From assembly GCF_005280295.1 (NCBI RefSeq), contig NZ_CP040020.1:2294001-2358000 (forward strand): a stretch of DNA of 64,000 bases, given 5' to 3'. This document shows, one piece after another, positions 36,274 through 45,186 of this stretch. The stretch's first letter is position 1; each line of letters begins with the position of its first letter. A program made the position numbers and the translations under genes. Origin of the DNA: Brevibacterium sp. CS2 (GTDB lineage Bacteria > Actinomycetota > Actinomycetes > Actinomycetales > Brevibacteriaceae). The notes below the pieces were generated by a model, which was not told the origin of the DNA, searched no databases, and saw only the letters and a program-made list of their open reading frames with translations.

Positions 36274-37527
36274 GTGCAGACCGACAGCGTCGACACCTCG
36301 ACAGCCGAGCTCGAGCGGCTCATCCGCTCCGGCCTCATCGACACCCACTTCGCACCTGTCGTCGACCGCTTCACCGGCGAGCCCGCCGGCTACACCCTCC
36401 AGCACCTCGAGCACGGCTCGGAGGACAGCACCGGCAGCGCCTCGGCCCCGCTCCGCGCCGACATCCGCGCCTCCCAGCTCATCGGCGACTTCGACGCCTC
36501 GCTGCGTTCGATCGGCCTGCGCGCCGCCGAGGCCGCGGGCCTGCCCACCCACACCCGGCTGTTCCTCCAGGCTGAGCCGGAGTCCCTCGTCACCGTCGAG
36601 GACCGGACGGACGAGCCCGACCGCTCGGTCATCCTGCAGCTCCACCCGGAGCGGATCGCGGCGAGCCCCGCCGCGGTGCTCCGCTCGGTCCGCCTCGCCC
36701 GCTCGCAGGGCTGGGGCATCGGGATGGAGGAGATCGGAGTCGACCTTCCCACCGCGGCGTTCCTGCCGCTCGTCAACCCGTCCGTCGTCACCCTGCATCC
36801 CGGGGTCCTCGACATCACCGACACCGCCCACCTCGCCGAGCTCATCCGCCTCCTCCACGCCCACACCGAGCGCACCGGCGGGGTCATCATGGCCACCGGT
36901 GTGCGCCACGAGGACGACCTCGAGATGGTCCGCGCGCTCGGGGTGCGGTTCGTCACCGGGCCGCTCTACGGCGGTCCCTCGACCGCGCCGGAGCCGCTGA
37001 CGAACCCGCCCGAGGATCCGCTCGCCGACCACTTCTCCCGGAACGCCGCGGTGCAGGGCACGCCCTTCTCCGCGACCCGCGCGCTGCGCCGCGATCCGCT
37101 CGTCATGGACGAGCCGCTGCTCACCGCGCAGATGCAGTCCCTGCAGCGCCGGGCGCTGGCGAGCGGCGGAGAATCGTCCGTGGTCATCGGTGTGTTCGGG
37201 GAGGACCAGGAGCTCATCACCGCGACACGGGAGAACTTCTCCGTGCTCAGCGGCTCGGCCGGCTTCGTCGCCGCGCTGTCCGGCGGGTTCGAGGAGCCGC
37301 CGATCCCCGGCGTGCGCTCCGGAATGGTCGACGCCTCCGACCCGCTGCGCCGGGAGTACGCGATCATCGTCGTCGGCTCCGACTGGTCGGCCATGGTCGC
37401 AGCTTCCCGGCGCTCCGATCCGGGGCCCGACGGCCGCGTCGAGTACGACGTCTACGTCACCTCGGAGCGCTACACCTGCGTCGACGCCGCCCGCGGCGTC
37501 CTCAGCAGGATCCGGCCGCTCGGCTAG
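36274..37527 (+). CDS. Degenerate EAL-like domain joined to a DICT sensory domain
   Basis: A 417-residue protein. Residues ~10-240 follow the EAL phosphodiesterase barrel (FAPVVDRFTGEPAGYTLQHL; LFLQAEPESLV; VRSVRLARSQGWGIGMEEIG; ALGVRFVTGPLYGGP), but the EALLR box is TLQHL and the catalytic acidic residues are not kept, so c-di-GMP hydrolysis is unlikely. Residues ~275-415 match the DICT domain (SLQRRALASGGESSVVIGVFGEDQELI, SDWSAMVAASR, YDVYVTSERYTCVDAARGVL), known from diguanylate cyclases and two-component proteins, and presumed to sense light or redox signals. It probably works as a binding or sensory protein. GTG start at 36274 with AGGAGA ten bases before. Its TAG stop lies within the -10 box of the next gene. 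Confidence 0.75.
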   Translation: MQTDSVDTSTAELERLIRSGLIDTHFAPVVDRFTGEPAGYTLQHLEHGSEDSTGSASAPLRADIRASQLIGDFDASLRSIGLRAAEAAGLPTHTRLFLQAEPESLVTVEDRTDEPDRSVILQLHPERIAASPAAVLRSVRLARSQGWGIGMEEIGVDLPTAAFLPLVNPSVVTLHPGVLDITDTAHLAELIRLLHAHTERTGGVIMATGVRHEDDLEMVRALGVRFVTGPLYGGPSTAPEPLTNPPEDPLADHFSRNAAVQGTPFSATRALRRDPLVMDEPLLTAQMQSLQRRALASGGESSVVIGVFGEDQELITATRENFSVLSGSAGFVAALSGGFEEPPIPGVRSGMVDASDPLRREYAIIVVGSDWSAMVAASRRSDPGPDGRVEYDVYVTSERYTCVDAARGVLSRIRPLG

Positions 37528-37530
37528 GAT
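37525..37530 (+). promoter_or_regulatory. -10 box of the RraA-like gene overlapping a stop codon
   Basis: TAGGAT, 6 bases before the ATG at 37537; its first three bases are the stop codon of the EAL/DICT gene. The RraA-like message would be leaderless and independent of the upstream gene although only nine bases separate them. Confidence 0.45.
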
Positions 37531-37536
37531 CGCCCC

Positions 37537-38001
37537 ATGATCTCCACAGCAGACCTCTACGACGAGCGCGGCGAGGAGCTCGACTCCGTCGCGCTCCAGT
37601 TCCTCGATCTCGGCGGGCGGCCGACCTTCTCCGGCCCGATCCGCACGATCGTGTGCCACCGCGACAACGGGCTCGTCAAGCAGACTCTCAACTCGCCCGG
37701 GGACGGCGCAGTGCTCGTGGTCGACGGGGGAGGCTCGCTCGAATCGGCGCTCATGGGCGACCTCATCGCCGCGGCCGCGGTGGAGAACGGCTGGGCCGGC
37801 GTCGTCATCCTCGGCGCGGTCCGCGACCGCACCGCGCTGGCTGCGCTCGACCTCGGGGTCAAAGCGCTCGGCTCGAACCCGCGCAAGTCGTCGAAGGACG
37901 GGGTCGGTGAGGTCGACGTCCCGGTGACGATCGGTGAGGTGCGGCTGGTCCCGGGACGCATGCTGTGGGCCGACTCCGACGGCATCCTCGTCGAACGCTG
38001 A
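37537..38001 (+). CDS. RraA-family protein
   Basis: A 154-residue protein of the RraA/demethylmenaquinone-methyltransferase-like fold. VVDGGGSLESALMGDLIAAAAVENGWAGVVILGAVRDR is the family's substrate and metal segment (GDLIA and the Arg of RD), and GSNPRKSSKDGVGEVDVPVTIG follows. Members are either inhibitors of RNase E or class II aldolases cleaving 4-hydroxy-4-methyl-2-oxoglutarate or oxaloacetate. The conserved R-D pair needed for the aldolase is present, so an aldolase/decarboxylase is possible; the role is not certain. Confidence 0.9.
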   Translation: MISTADLYDERGEELDSVALQFLDLGGRPTFSGPIRTIVCHRDNGLVKQTLNSPGDGAVLVVDGGGSLESALMGDLIAAAAVENGWAGVVILGAVRDRTALAALDLGVKALGSNPRKSSKDGVGEVDVPVTIGEVRLVPGRMLWADSDGILVER

Positions 38002-38095
38002 GCGTGGCGCCCATCTGCTAGCCTGGCGACGGCACGCCCGCCGTGGCGCAGGACACCATCGGTGACCTGTGCGTCGCTCCGCGCGCAGGCTGCAC

Positions 38096-38169
38096 GCCCC
38101 TGTAGCTCAGCTGGTCAGAGCAGAGGACTCATAATCCTTTGGTCGCGGGTTCAAGCCCCGCCGGGGGCA
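38096..38169 (+). tRNA. tRNA-Met (anticodon CAT)
   Basis: 74-base cloverleaf. Acceptor GCCCCTG pairs with CGGGGGC; D-arm GCTCAGCTGGTCAGAGC; anticodon stem GAGGA/TCCTT around loop CTCATAA; T-arm GGGTTCAAGCCCC. CAT could be elongator Met or lysidine-modified Ile2; the GACTCATAATC region resembles elongator tRNA-Met. The start of the T-loop/stem lacks initiator features. CCA is incomplete (ACCG). The acyl-CoA synthetase gene starts 50 bases downstream. Confidence 0.9.
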
Positions 38170-38218
38170 CCGGTACGGCACACCGAGGTGCCGGGAGAGA
38201 TCGAGGAGAGCCGACGAC

Positions 38219-40051
38219 ATGACAGCACTGAGGTCGCATGCCGAGGTCGACGCGGAGCTCACCGCTCCCGGCGCGCCGTTCGAGACCATCGAGATCGATC
38301 GCTCCGGAGTCACCGTGCGCGCCTGGCGCCACGCCCCGCCGAGCCTGCGCGCGATGATCGAGGCCTCACGCGAGCACGGGGACCGGGACATGCTCGTGCT
38401 CGGCACCGACCGCCTGAGCTACGCCGAGCACTTCCGCCGTGTGGCCGGGCTCGCGCACGCGCTCGTCGAGGAGTACGGGATCCGCCCGGGGGACCGGGTC
38501 GCCATCGCGATGCGCAACTACCCGGAATGGTCGATCGCCTTCTTCGCCGCAGCCTGCGCAGGCGCCGTCGTCGTACCGCTCAACGCCTGGTGGGCCGCCG
38601 GTGAGCTCGAGTTCGGGCTGCGCGATTCCGGAGCGCGCGTGCTGCTCGCGGACGACGAGCGCCTCGAGCGCCTCGCCGAGGTCCTGCCCGCCCTCGACCT
38701 CCCCGTGCTCGTGGCCCGTCCCGCCGGAGAGCTGCCCGCCGGCGCGCGGGACATGGCCGAGGTCCCCGGCGCCGCGGAGCTGCCGGACTGCGAGATCGGC
38801 CCGGACGACGGCGCGACGATCTTCTACACCTCCGGCACCACCGGCACCCCCAAGGGGGCCTTCGGCACGCACCGCAACATCTGCGGCAACGTCATGAGCG
38901 TGCGGTACTCCGCGGCCCGGGAGCAGCTGCGGCAGGGGAGCAGTCTGCGCGAGCTCCTGGCGAACCCGGCGCCCCCGGGGGCGATCCTCGTCGCGGTGCC
39001 GTTCTTCCATGCCACCGGCTGCCATGCGGTGCTGCTCGGCGCGGTTAGCCAGGGAGCCACCCTCGTGCTCATGCACAAGTGGGACGCCGGGGTCGCTCTC
39101 GAGCTCATGGAGCGCGAACGGGTGACGAGCTTCACCGGCGTGCCGGCGATGCTCACCCAGCTCTACCAGCACCCGGACTTCGCCGACCGCGACCTCAGCA
39201 GCCTGACCGGGATCGGCTCCGGGGGAGCGTCGGCCGCTCCCGCGCTCGTCCGCCGGACCACCGAGCTCCTCCCGCAGGCGGCTCCGGGCAACGGGTACGG
39301 CCTCACCGAGACCTCCTCGCTCACCACCGCGAACCGCGGGCAGGACTACATCGAGAAGCCCGACAGCGTCGGCCGACCGGTGCCGATCTGCGATGTCGAC
39401 GTCATCGACCCCGCGACCTGGGAGCCGCTGCCTCCCGGCGAGCTCGGGGAGCTGCGGATCAGGGGAGCCAATGTCGTCACCGGATACTGGAACCGGCCGG
39501 AGGCCACCGCCCAGGCGATCGTCGACGGCTGGCTCCACACCGGCGATCTCGCCCGGATCGACGAGGAGGGCTTCGTCTACATCGTCGACCGCGCCAAGGA
39601 CATGATCATCCGCGGCGGGGAGAACGTCTACTCCGCCGAGGTCGAGGCCGCGATCCACCAGCACCCCGACGTCGCCGACTGCGCGGTTATCGGCATCCCG
39701 CACGAGGAGCTCGGTGAGGAGGTCGCCGCGGTCGTGCAGCCCGGTCCGGGAACGGCGCTCACCGCCGAGGATCTGCGCGCCTTCCTCGGCGAGCGGATCG
39801 CCCGGTTCAAGATCCCCTCCCACATCGTCGTGCAGGGCCTGGACCTGCCCCGCAATGCCGCCGGCAAGCTCCTCAAGCGCGAGATCAAGGCCGGATTCGT
39901 GCCGTCCGCCGCCGGCGACCGGGCCGGCGCGGAATCACGCGAGCACAGCACTCCGAACCGGCACGGCGTCGGGTGCTGCGTGCAGACCGCTGCTGCTCAC
40001 ATCCCCACGGCGGCGGCACCGGACGGCAGGGAGAGGACGTGGTCCCGATGA
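38219..40051 (+). CDS. Acyl-CoA synthetase (AMP-forming)
   Basis: A 610-residue ANL-superfamily ligase that activates a carboxylic acid as adenylate and transfers it to CoA. The P-loop IFYTSGTTGTPKGA is near residue 201, then the adenine motif GYGLTETSS (~360), the hinge region GWLHTGDLARIDEEGFVYIVDRAKDMI and the catalytic Lys in PRNAAGKLLKREIK (~545). Substrate-site residues do not allow a safe chain-length call; fatty or aromatic acids are possible. The last 60 residues after the catalytic Lys form a Cys/His-containing tail unlike the family. ATG 38219 lies directly behind the tRNA. Its stop overlaps the next gene (ATGA). Confidence 0.9.
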   Translation: MTALRSHAEVDAELTAPGAPFETIEIDRSGVTVRAWRHAPPSLRAMIEASREHGDRDMLVLGTDRLSYAEHFRRVAGLAHALVEEYGIRPGDRVAIAMRNYPEWSIAFFAAACAGAVVVPLNAWWAAGELEFGLRDSGARVLLADDERLERLAEVLPALDLPVLVARPAGELPAGARDMAEVPGAAELPDCEIGPDDGATIFYTSGTTGTPKGAFGTHRNICGNVMSVRYSAAREQLRQGSSLRELLANPAPPGAILVAVPFFHATGCHAVLLGAVSQGATLVLMHKWDAGVALELMERERVTSFTGVPAMLTQLYQHPDFADRDLSSLTGIGSGGASAAPALVRRTTELLPQAAPGNGYGLTETSSLTTANRGQDYIEKPDSVGRPVPICDVDVIDPATWEPLPPGELGELRIRGANVVTGYWNRPEATAQAIVDGWLHTGDLARIDEEGFVYIVDRAKDMIIRGGENVYSAEVEAAIHQHPDVADCAVIGIPHEELGEEVAAVVQPGPGTALTAEDLRAFLGERIARFKIPSHIVVQGLDLPRNAAGKLLKREIKAGFVPSAAGDRAGAESREHSTPNRHGVGCCVQTAAAHIPTAAAPDGRERTWSR

Positions 40052-40707
40052 CGGACACCGCACACGCCGAGGCGCATCCGAACGAGCCCCGCTGGGTCAC
40101 CAGGATGCCCGAACCGCAGCGCTCCCGGATGCGCGCGGGGCGGATGCGCACCGACATCCGCCGCTTCGGGGTGCTGGCTCCGGTGATCGGCAGCTGGGTG
40201 TTCGTCGCCGCCGGACTCGACGCACTGGGCCGTCCGGGGTGGGGGATCGGTGTGCAGGCCCTCGTCCTCGCCCTCATCGCCGCCTGCGTGCTCGCGCTGT
40301 TCGTCCGCCCGGCGGCGCTCGGACCCGTCGAGCGCATGCACTGGTCGGCGCTGCCGATCTGGATCGGCGGCATCGTGCTCATGGCCGTCGGCGTCAACCT
40401 CGCCGGGGGAGCGGCCCGCGACGCCGGGATGGTGCACCTGCAGCCAGCGATCAACGCGACCTTCGTCGGTTTCCACTTCATCCCCTACGCCTGGGCGTTC
40501 GTCACCCGCATGATCCTGTGGCTCGGGGTGTGCGTGGGCTCGATCGGGGTGCTCGGGGTTGTCGCCGGGATGCTCGCGGGCCCGCCGTGGGCGGCCGTCG
40601 CGGCGAGCGTCGCCGGCCTCGTACAGGTCACTATCGTCCTCGTGTGGGCTACCGGCCGACTGCGCGGCGGGGCCCCGCGCCTCGGCCGTCGACCGGCATC
40701 CGCCTGA
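40048..40707 (+). CDS. Membrane protein of unknown function
   Basis: A 219-residue protein I cannot assign to a family. The first ~55 residues are polar with many Arg; then four to six membrane helices follow (APVIGSWVFVAAGLDAL, IGVQALVLALIAACVLALF, ALPIWIGGIVLMAVGVNLAGG, FVTRMILWLGVCVGSIGVLGVVAGMLA, AVAASVAGLVQVTIVLVWA). The C-terminus is short and basic. Its ATG overlaps the stop of the acyl-CoA synthetase gene and GAGAGGA is seen 11 bases upstream, so the two are co-expressed; it could help import or sense the acid that is activated, though this is a guess. Confidence 0.75.
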   Translation: MTDTAHAEAHPNEPRWVTRMPEPQRSRMRAGRMRTDIRRFGVLAPVIGSWVFVAAGLDALGRPGWGIGVQALVLALIAACVLALFVRPAALGPVERMHWSALPIWIGGIVLMAVGVNLAGGAARDAGMVHLQPAINATFVGFHFIPYAWAFVTRMILWLGVCVGSIGVLGVVAGMLAGPPWAAVAASVAGLVQVTIVLVWATGRLRGGAPRLGRRPASA

Positions 40708-40739
40708 GCACCGCGGGGGCACCCGCCCGGCGCGGGTGC

Positions 40740-40768
40740 TGGCACCGGCCCTGACCATGCCATACAAT
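40740..40768 (+). promoter_or_regulatory. Promoter of the DUF3145 gene
   Basis: TGGCAC (40740-40745) and TACAAT (40763-40768) with a 17-base spacer, the best-formed -35/-10 pair in the window. Transcription would begin near 40775, leaving a leader of ~57 bases with an AGGAGG ribosome site at 40821-40826. Confidence 0.6.
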
Positions 40769-40831
40769 GACCGCAGACCTCCGCATATTCGGATCGTAGG
40801 GGAAGACGTATCCGAACCGCAGGAGGCAGAT

Positions 40832-41329
40832 ATGGATATGACGCAGGGCGTGCTCTTCGTCCACTCAGCACCTCGTGCGCTGTGCCCTCACATCGAGTGG
40901 GCAGCGGGCGGGGCCATCGGCGCGCAGGCGAAGTTCGACTGGTCGCCGCAGCCGGCCGCACCGGGCATGTTCCGGGCGGAGATCTGCTGGAAGGCGCCCG
41001 GCGGCTCCGGCGCGCGCATCGCCTCGGCCCTGCGCGGCTGGGACGGCGTGCGCTACGAGGTCACCGAGGAGCCCTCGGCCGGGATCGACGGCGGCCGCTG
41101 GAGCCACACCCCCTCGCTCGGCATCTACCACGCCACCACCGACGCGTTCGGCAACATCGTCGTGCCCGAGGACATCATCCGCTCGGTGCTCGTCCGTGCG
41201 GCCGAGCACGGCGAGGACATCGCCGGTGCGATGGAGAAGGCGCTCGGTCAGGCCTGGGACGACGAGCTCGAACCCTTCCGCCACGCCGGTGAGGGCGCCC
41301 CGGTGCGCTGGCTCACCAAGGTCGGCTGA
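40832..41329 (+). CDS. DUF3145-family protein
   Basis: A 165-residue soluble protein of a family kept throughout actinobacteria. GVLFVHSAPRALCPHIEWAAGG and the later CWKAPGGSGARIASALRGW and WSHTPSLGIYHATTDAFGNIVVPEDIIR are hallmarks. The function is unknown. ATG 40832 is 5 bases from AGGAGG; an ATG at 40838 (MTQGVLF) is equally in frame at 11 bases. It has its own strong-looking promoter and ends at a bidirectional hairpin. Confidence 0.9.
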   Translation: MDMTQGVLFVHSAPRALCPHIEWAAGGAIGAQAKFDWSPQPAAPGMFRAEICWKAPGGSGARIASALRGWDGVRYEVTEEPSAGIDGGRWSHTPSLGIYHATTDAFGNIVVPEDIIRSVLVRAAEHGEDIAGAMEKALGQAWDDELEPFRHAGEGAPVRWLTKVG

Positions 41330-41411
41330 ACCCGCTCCACCTGCGCCGCCCTGCGTGCGGCGCGCCCCGGCACCCCGATGCCTGTCACCGGTGCCCCTGC
41401 CTCCCTCCATG

Positions 41412-41458
41412 CGAACGGCCGCCTGCCCGCAGACCTGCAGCGGACAGGCGGCCGTTCG
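41412..41458. terminator. Bidirectional hairpin terminator between DUF3145 and fabF
   Basis: Perfect 14-bp inverted repeat cgaacggccgcctg (41412-41425) and complement (41445-41458). It lies between the ends of two convergent transcripts: DUF3145 on plus and the fab cluster on minus. Confidence 0.75.
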
Positions 41459-41476
41459 GCGCGCCCGGAAGTGCTC

Positions 41477-42718
41477 TCAGACGCTCTTGACGGCGACGAC
41501 GGCGTTGTGGCCGCCGAAGCCGAACGAGTTCGTCAGCGCGGCGATCTCACCGGCCGGGAGCTCCTGCGGGGTGTCGCGGGCGATCGTCAGCTCGATCTGC
41601 GGATCGACCTGCTCGATGTTGATCGTCGGAGGAGCGGTGCGGTTCTGCACAGCGAGCACGGTGAGCACGGCCTCGACCGCGCCGGCACCGCCGAGCAGGT
41701 GGCCCATCATCGACTTCGTGGCCGAGACCATGGCATCGGAGGCGTGCGGGCCGAGCAGGGCGTTGATCGCCAGCGATTCGGGCACGTCGCCCACCGGGGT
41801 GGACGTCGCGTGCGCGTTGATGTGGCGGATGTCGGCCGGCTGCAGACCGGCGGTCTCGAGGGCCTGGCGCATCGCGAGGATCGAGCCGCGGCCCTCGGGC
41901 TCGCCGGCGGTGATGTGGTACGAGTCGTTCGAGATGCCCCAGCCGCCGATCTCGGCGTAGATCTTCGCGCCGCGGGCCTTCGCGTGCTCTTCGAGCTCGA
42001 GCACGAGCGTGCCGGCGCCCTCGCCCATGACGAAGCCGTCGCGGTCGATGTCGTAGGGGCGCGAGGCGGTCTCGGGCGAGTCGGTGCGGCGCGACAGGGC
42101 GCGCATCGAGGAGAACGCGGACAGCGTGACGGGCAGGATCGCGGCCTCGGAGCCGCCGGCGATGACGACGTCGGCCTTCCCGGAGCGCAGCTGGTCGAAG
42201 GCGTGTCCGATGCTCTCCGTGGACGACGCGCAGGCTGACACGATCGTCTGCACGGCTGCGCGGGCGGAGAACTCCATGCCGACGGCGGCAGCGGGTCCGT
42301 TGGGCATGAGCATGGGCACGGTGAGCGGCATGACGCGGCGCGAGCCCTCCTCGCGCAGCGTGTCCCAGGCGTTGAGCAGGGTCCAGGCGCCGCCGATCCC
42401 GGTGCCCCAGGACACGGCGAGCCGTTCGGGCTCGACCTCGGGGGCGCCGGCGTCCTGCCAGGCCTCCCGGGCGGCGATCAGGGCGAAGCGGCTGTTGGGG
42501 TCGAGGCGCTTGGCCTCGACGCGCGTGAGGTTCTCCTCGACGACCGAGGCGTCGATGGGTGCGGCGAAGTCGACGGGGATGCCGTACTTCTCCGACCAGT
42601 CGTTGGTGAGGGTGCGTGCACCCGACGTTCCGGCCAGGGCGGCGCGCCAGGTGGCGTCCGCTCCGGTGCCGAGGGGGGTGACGGCACCGAGTCCGGTGAC
42701 GACAACAGTGGAAGTCAT
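41477..42718 (-). CDS. fabF: Beta-ketoacyl-ACP synthase II
   Basis: A 413-residue condensing enzyme that elongates acyl-ACP with malonyl-ACP in type II fatty acid synthesis. The nucleophile Cys is in VSACASSTES (~162), the two active His in NAHATSTPVGD (~301) and TKSMMGHLLGGAG (~337), and the gating loop is NSFGFGGHN (~400). Normal length, start ATG 42718. It is the last gene of a five-gene cluster (fasR-fabD-fabH-acpP-fabF) transcribed on the minus strand, the same order as in Streptomyces. An 80-base gap separates it from acpP. Confidence 0.96.
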   Translation of the reverse strand: MTSTVVVTGLGAVTPLGTGADATWRAALAGTSGARTLTNDWSEKYGIPVDFAAPIDASVVEENLTRVEAKRLDPNSRFALIAAREAWQDAGAPEVEPERLAVSWGTGIGGAWTLLNAWDTLREEGSRRVMPLTVPMLMPNGPAAAVGMEFSARAAVQTIVSACASSTESIGHAFDQLRSGKADVVIAGGSEAAILPVTLSAFSSMRALSRRTDSPETASRPYDIDRDGFVMGEGAGTLVLELEEHAKARGAKIYAEIGGWGISNDSYHITAGEPEGRGSILAMRQALETAGLQPADIRHINAHATSTPVGDVPESLAINALLGPHASDAMVSATKSMMGHLLGGAGAVEAVLTVLAVQNRTAPPTINIEQVDPQIELTIARDTPQELPAGEIAALTNSFGFGGHNAVVAVKSV

Positions 42719-42799
42719 GGTGTGAAACCTCGTCGAATCAGTAGTGCGGTGCCGCGGGGCGACCCGGTGTGTCCGGGGCCGCCCCGCAGCAGGGGACCG

Positions 42800-43051
42800 T
42801 CAGGCCTGCTGGGCCTTGACGATGTAGTCCACGGCGTCCTGGACGGTGACGAGGTCCTTGACGTCGTCGTCCGGGATCTTCACGCTGAACTTCTTCTCGG
42901 CGTTGACGACGATGGTCATCATCGAGATCGAGTCGATGTCGAGGTCGTCGGTGAAGGACTTGCTCGGCTCGACGGCCTCAGGAGCCAGTCCGGTCTCCTC
43001 GTTGACGATCTCGGCGAGTCCCGAGAGGACTTCGGCTTCGGTGTGTGCCAT
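42800..43051 (-). CDS. acpP: Acyl carrier protein
   Basis: An 83-residue acidic carrier. The 4'-phosphopantetheine Ser is in DDLDIDSISMMTIV (~residue 41), with a typical helix II; KIPDDDVKDLVTVQDAVDYI is the helix III/IV region. It carries the growing chain between fabD, fabH and fabF products. I use the ATG at 43051 (MAHTEAEV), following AAGGATAGG; seven extra codons upstream are Lys-rich and unsupported. The gap to fabH is 158 bases, long enough for a minor promoter. Confidence 0.96.
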   Translation of the reverse strand: MAHTEAEVLSGLAEIVNEETGLAPEAVEPSKSFTDDLDIDSISMMTIVVNAEKKFSVKIPDDDVKDLVTVQDAVDYIVKAQQA

Positions 43052-43209
43052 TTTCCTATCCTTCTTTCTCATGTGGTCCGCCGGCCCGAGGGGGTCGGAC
43101 GGATTTCGCGTGGAACGTGATTCGACGAGTGTCCCGTCAGAATCCTACGACATCGGCCCTGCCGGGCCGAGGTGCGTCGCCGCCCCACCGGTGCGGGCGG
43201 CGTTCCGGT

Positions 43210-44211
43210 TCAGGGGAGGACGATGACCTGCGCCGCGTAGACGAGGCCGGCGCCGAAGCCGATCTGCAGGGCGAGCCCGCCGTGGAGCTCCGGGTTCTCG
43301 CGCAGGAGTCGTTCGGTGGCGAGCGGGATCGAGGCCGCGGAGGTGTTGCCGTTGTCCGCGATGTCGCGGGCGACGACGACGGAGTCGGGGAGCTTGAGCT
43401 GCTTGGCGAGCTCGTCGATGATCCGCATGTTCGCCTGGTGGGGCACGAACGCCGCGAGGTCCTTCGACTCGATGCCGGCGGCCTCGAGGGCCTCCTTGGC
43501 GACCTCGGCCATGTCCCACACGGCCCAGCGGAACACGCTCGGTCCGTCCTGCCGCAGGGTGGGGAACGGGGTCTCACGGTCGTCGCGCAGGTCGAGGAAG
43601 GAGTTCGTCATCCGGATCGTCTCCCAGTTCTCGCCCTTCGAACCCCACACGCTGCGCGCGATGCCCGGGGTGTCGGAGGAGGTGACGACCACTGCGCCGG
43701 CGCCGTCGCCGAGCAGGAAGGAGATCGTGCGATCCGTGGGATCGATGAAGTCGGAGAGCTTCTCCACGCCGATGACGAGGATGTTGTCGAGCGTGCCGGA
43801 GCGCACGAGGCCGTCGGCCTGGGCGATCGCGTAGCAGTAGCCGGCGCAGGCCGCGGAGATGTCCCAGGCCGGGACCGGGCCGGTGCCGAGCCGGGTCGTG
43901 AGCGCGGACGCCGCCGAGGGGGTGGGCGTGCCGAAGGTCACCGTGGCGATGAGCACCGCGCCGATGTCCTCGGGCTTGAGCCCGGCGTTGGCGATCGCCT
44001 CGACCGCGGCCTCCTCGCACATGTCGAGGACGGCGACGTCCTCGCCGGCGCGGTGGCGGGTGACGATCCCGGTGCGCTGCCGGATCCACTCGTCCGAGGA
44101 ATCGATCGGACCGACGAGGTCGGCGTTGGGCACCGCGTGCTCGGCGCGGTAGCCGCCGATGCCGGCGATCCGCGAGAACCGATTGGGTGCCGGGGTCTGC
44201 AGGGTGGGCAT
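43210..44211 (-). CDS. fabH: Beta-ketoacyl-ACP synthase III
   Basis: A 333-residue initiating condensing enzyme that joins an acyl-CoA starter with malonyl-ACP. The catalytic triad is visible: Cys in SAACAGYCYA (~119), His in FVPHQANMRI (~255) and Asn in DIADNGNTSAAS (~285). SDEWIRQRTGI (start-side motif) is present. In actinobacteria it prefers branched starters, which yields iso and anteiso acids. Start ATG 44211, with GGAAGAG directly upstream; 17 bases from fabD. Confidence 0.96.
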   Translation of the reverse strand: MPTLQTPAPNRFSRIAGIGGYRAEHAVPNADLVGPIDSSDEWIRQRTGIVTRHRAGEDVAVLDMCEEAAVEAIANAGLKPEDIGAVLIATVTFGTPTPSAASALTTRLGTGPVPAWDISAACAGYCYAIAQADGLVRSGTLDNILVIGVEKLSDFIDPTDRTISFLLGDGAGAVVVTSSDTPGIARSVWGSKGENWETIRMTNSFLDLRDDRETPFPTLRQDGPSVFRWAVWDMAEVAKEALEAAGIESKDLAAFVPHQANMRIIDELAKQLKLPDSVVVARDIADNGNTSAASIPLATERLLRENPELHGGLALQIGFGAGLVYAAQVIVLP

Positions 44212-44228
44212 GGCTCTTCCTCCTTCGT

Positions 44229-45149
44229 TCACGCCTGGGCGTGGGTCTGCGCGAATGCGCGGGCGGCCTCGAGGTCGTCCGCGGACTTGAGCGCGAGCGT
44301 CTCGACGCCCTTCATCGCGCGGCGGGCGAGCCCGGTGAGGGTGCCGCCGGGGACGAGCTCGATGAGCCCGGTGACGCCCATGTTGAGGAGCTGCTGCTGG
44401 CACAGGTCCCAGCGCACGGGGCTCGTCACCTGGTCGACGAGCAGCTCCAGGTATTCCGTGCCGGAAGCGACGCTGCGGCCGTCGGCATTGGTGAGGACGG
44501 TGAGCTGCGGGTCGTGCACCGTCAGGGTGCCGGCGAGATCCCGCAGCGGCTCCTGCGCGGGGGCCATGTACGCGGTGTGGAAGGCGCCGGCCACCGGCAG
44601 CGGGATGACGCGGGCGCGCTCGGGGGCGTTCTCCACCAGCGCGTCGATGTTCTCCAGTGCACCGGCGGCCACGGTCTGCCCGCCGCCGTTGATGTTCGCC
44701 GGTGCGAGACCGGCGGCCTCGATCGCGGCGAGCACCTGATCCGGGTCGCCGCCGACCACGGCGGCCATCCCGGTCGGGGCGGCCGCGGAGGCCTCGGCCA
44801 TGCCGGTGGCGCGCACGCGCACGAACTCCATCGCGGACTCGGCGTCGAGGATGCCGGCGATCTGCGCGGCGGCGATCTCCCCGACGGAGTGGCCGGCGAC
44901 CGCCTGCGGGGCGGGCAGGTCGCGCAGGAGCTCGCGGGAGGCGGCGATCGCGGAGGCGACGAGCAGCGGCTGCGCGAGCGCGGTGTCCTTGATCGTCGCG
45001 TCGTCGGATTCGGTGCCGTGGAGCCTGAGGTCGATCCCGGAGGCCGCGGACAGCGCATCGATGGATTCGGCGAAGCCGGGGAGCTCGAGCCAGGAGCTGA
45101 GGAATCCGGATTTCTGGGCGCCCTGTCCCGGGCAGGCGATGACGAGCAC
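44229..45149 (-). CDS. fabD: Malonyl-CoA:ACP transacylase
   Basis: A 306-residue transacylase that loads malonate on ACP. The opening VLVIACPGQGAQKSGFL, the active Ser in VAGHSVGEIAAA (~91 by longer numbering) and His in PVAGAFHTAYM are all present. I prefer the GTG at 45149, which begins at the conserved VLVIACPGQG; the alternative TTG at 45185 would overlap nothing and adds 12 residues. GAGAGGA lies 10 bases before the GTG. The gap to fasR is 37 bases, so the regulator is cotranscribed with its target genes. Confidence 0.93.
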   Translation of the reverse strand: MLVIACPGQGAQKSGFLSSWLELPGFAESIDALSAASGIDLRLHGTESDDATIKDTALAQPLLVASAIAASRELLRDLPAPQAVAGHSVGEIAAAQIAGILDAESAMEFVRVRATGMAEASAAAPTGMAAVVGGDPDQVLAAIEAAGLAPANINGGGQTVAAGALENIDALVENAPERARVIPLPVAGAFHTAYMAPAQEPLRDLAGTLTVHDPQLTVLTNADGRSVASGTEYLELLVDQVTSPVRWDLCQQQLLNMGVTGLIELVPGGTLTGLARRAMKGVETLALKSADDLEAARAFAQTHAQA

Positions 45150-45186
45150 TGGTGAGGGGTCCTCTCGGTCGACGTTCTGGTCCAAC

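Noticed and set aside
38096..38169. Assignment of the CAT tRNA as tRNA-Ile2
   Set aside because: The anticodon arm looks like elongator Met and no lysidine identity element can be established; kept as Met with reservation.
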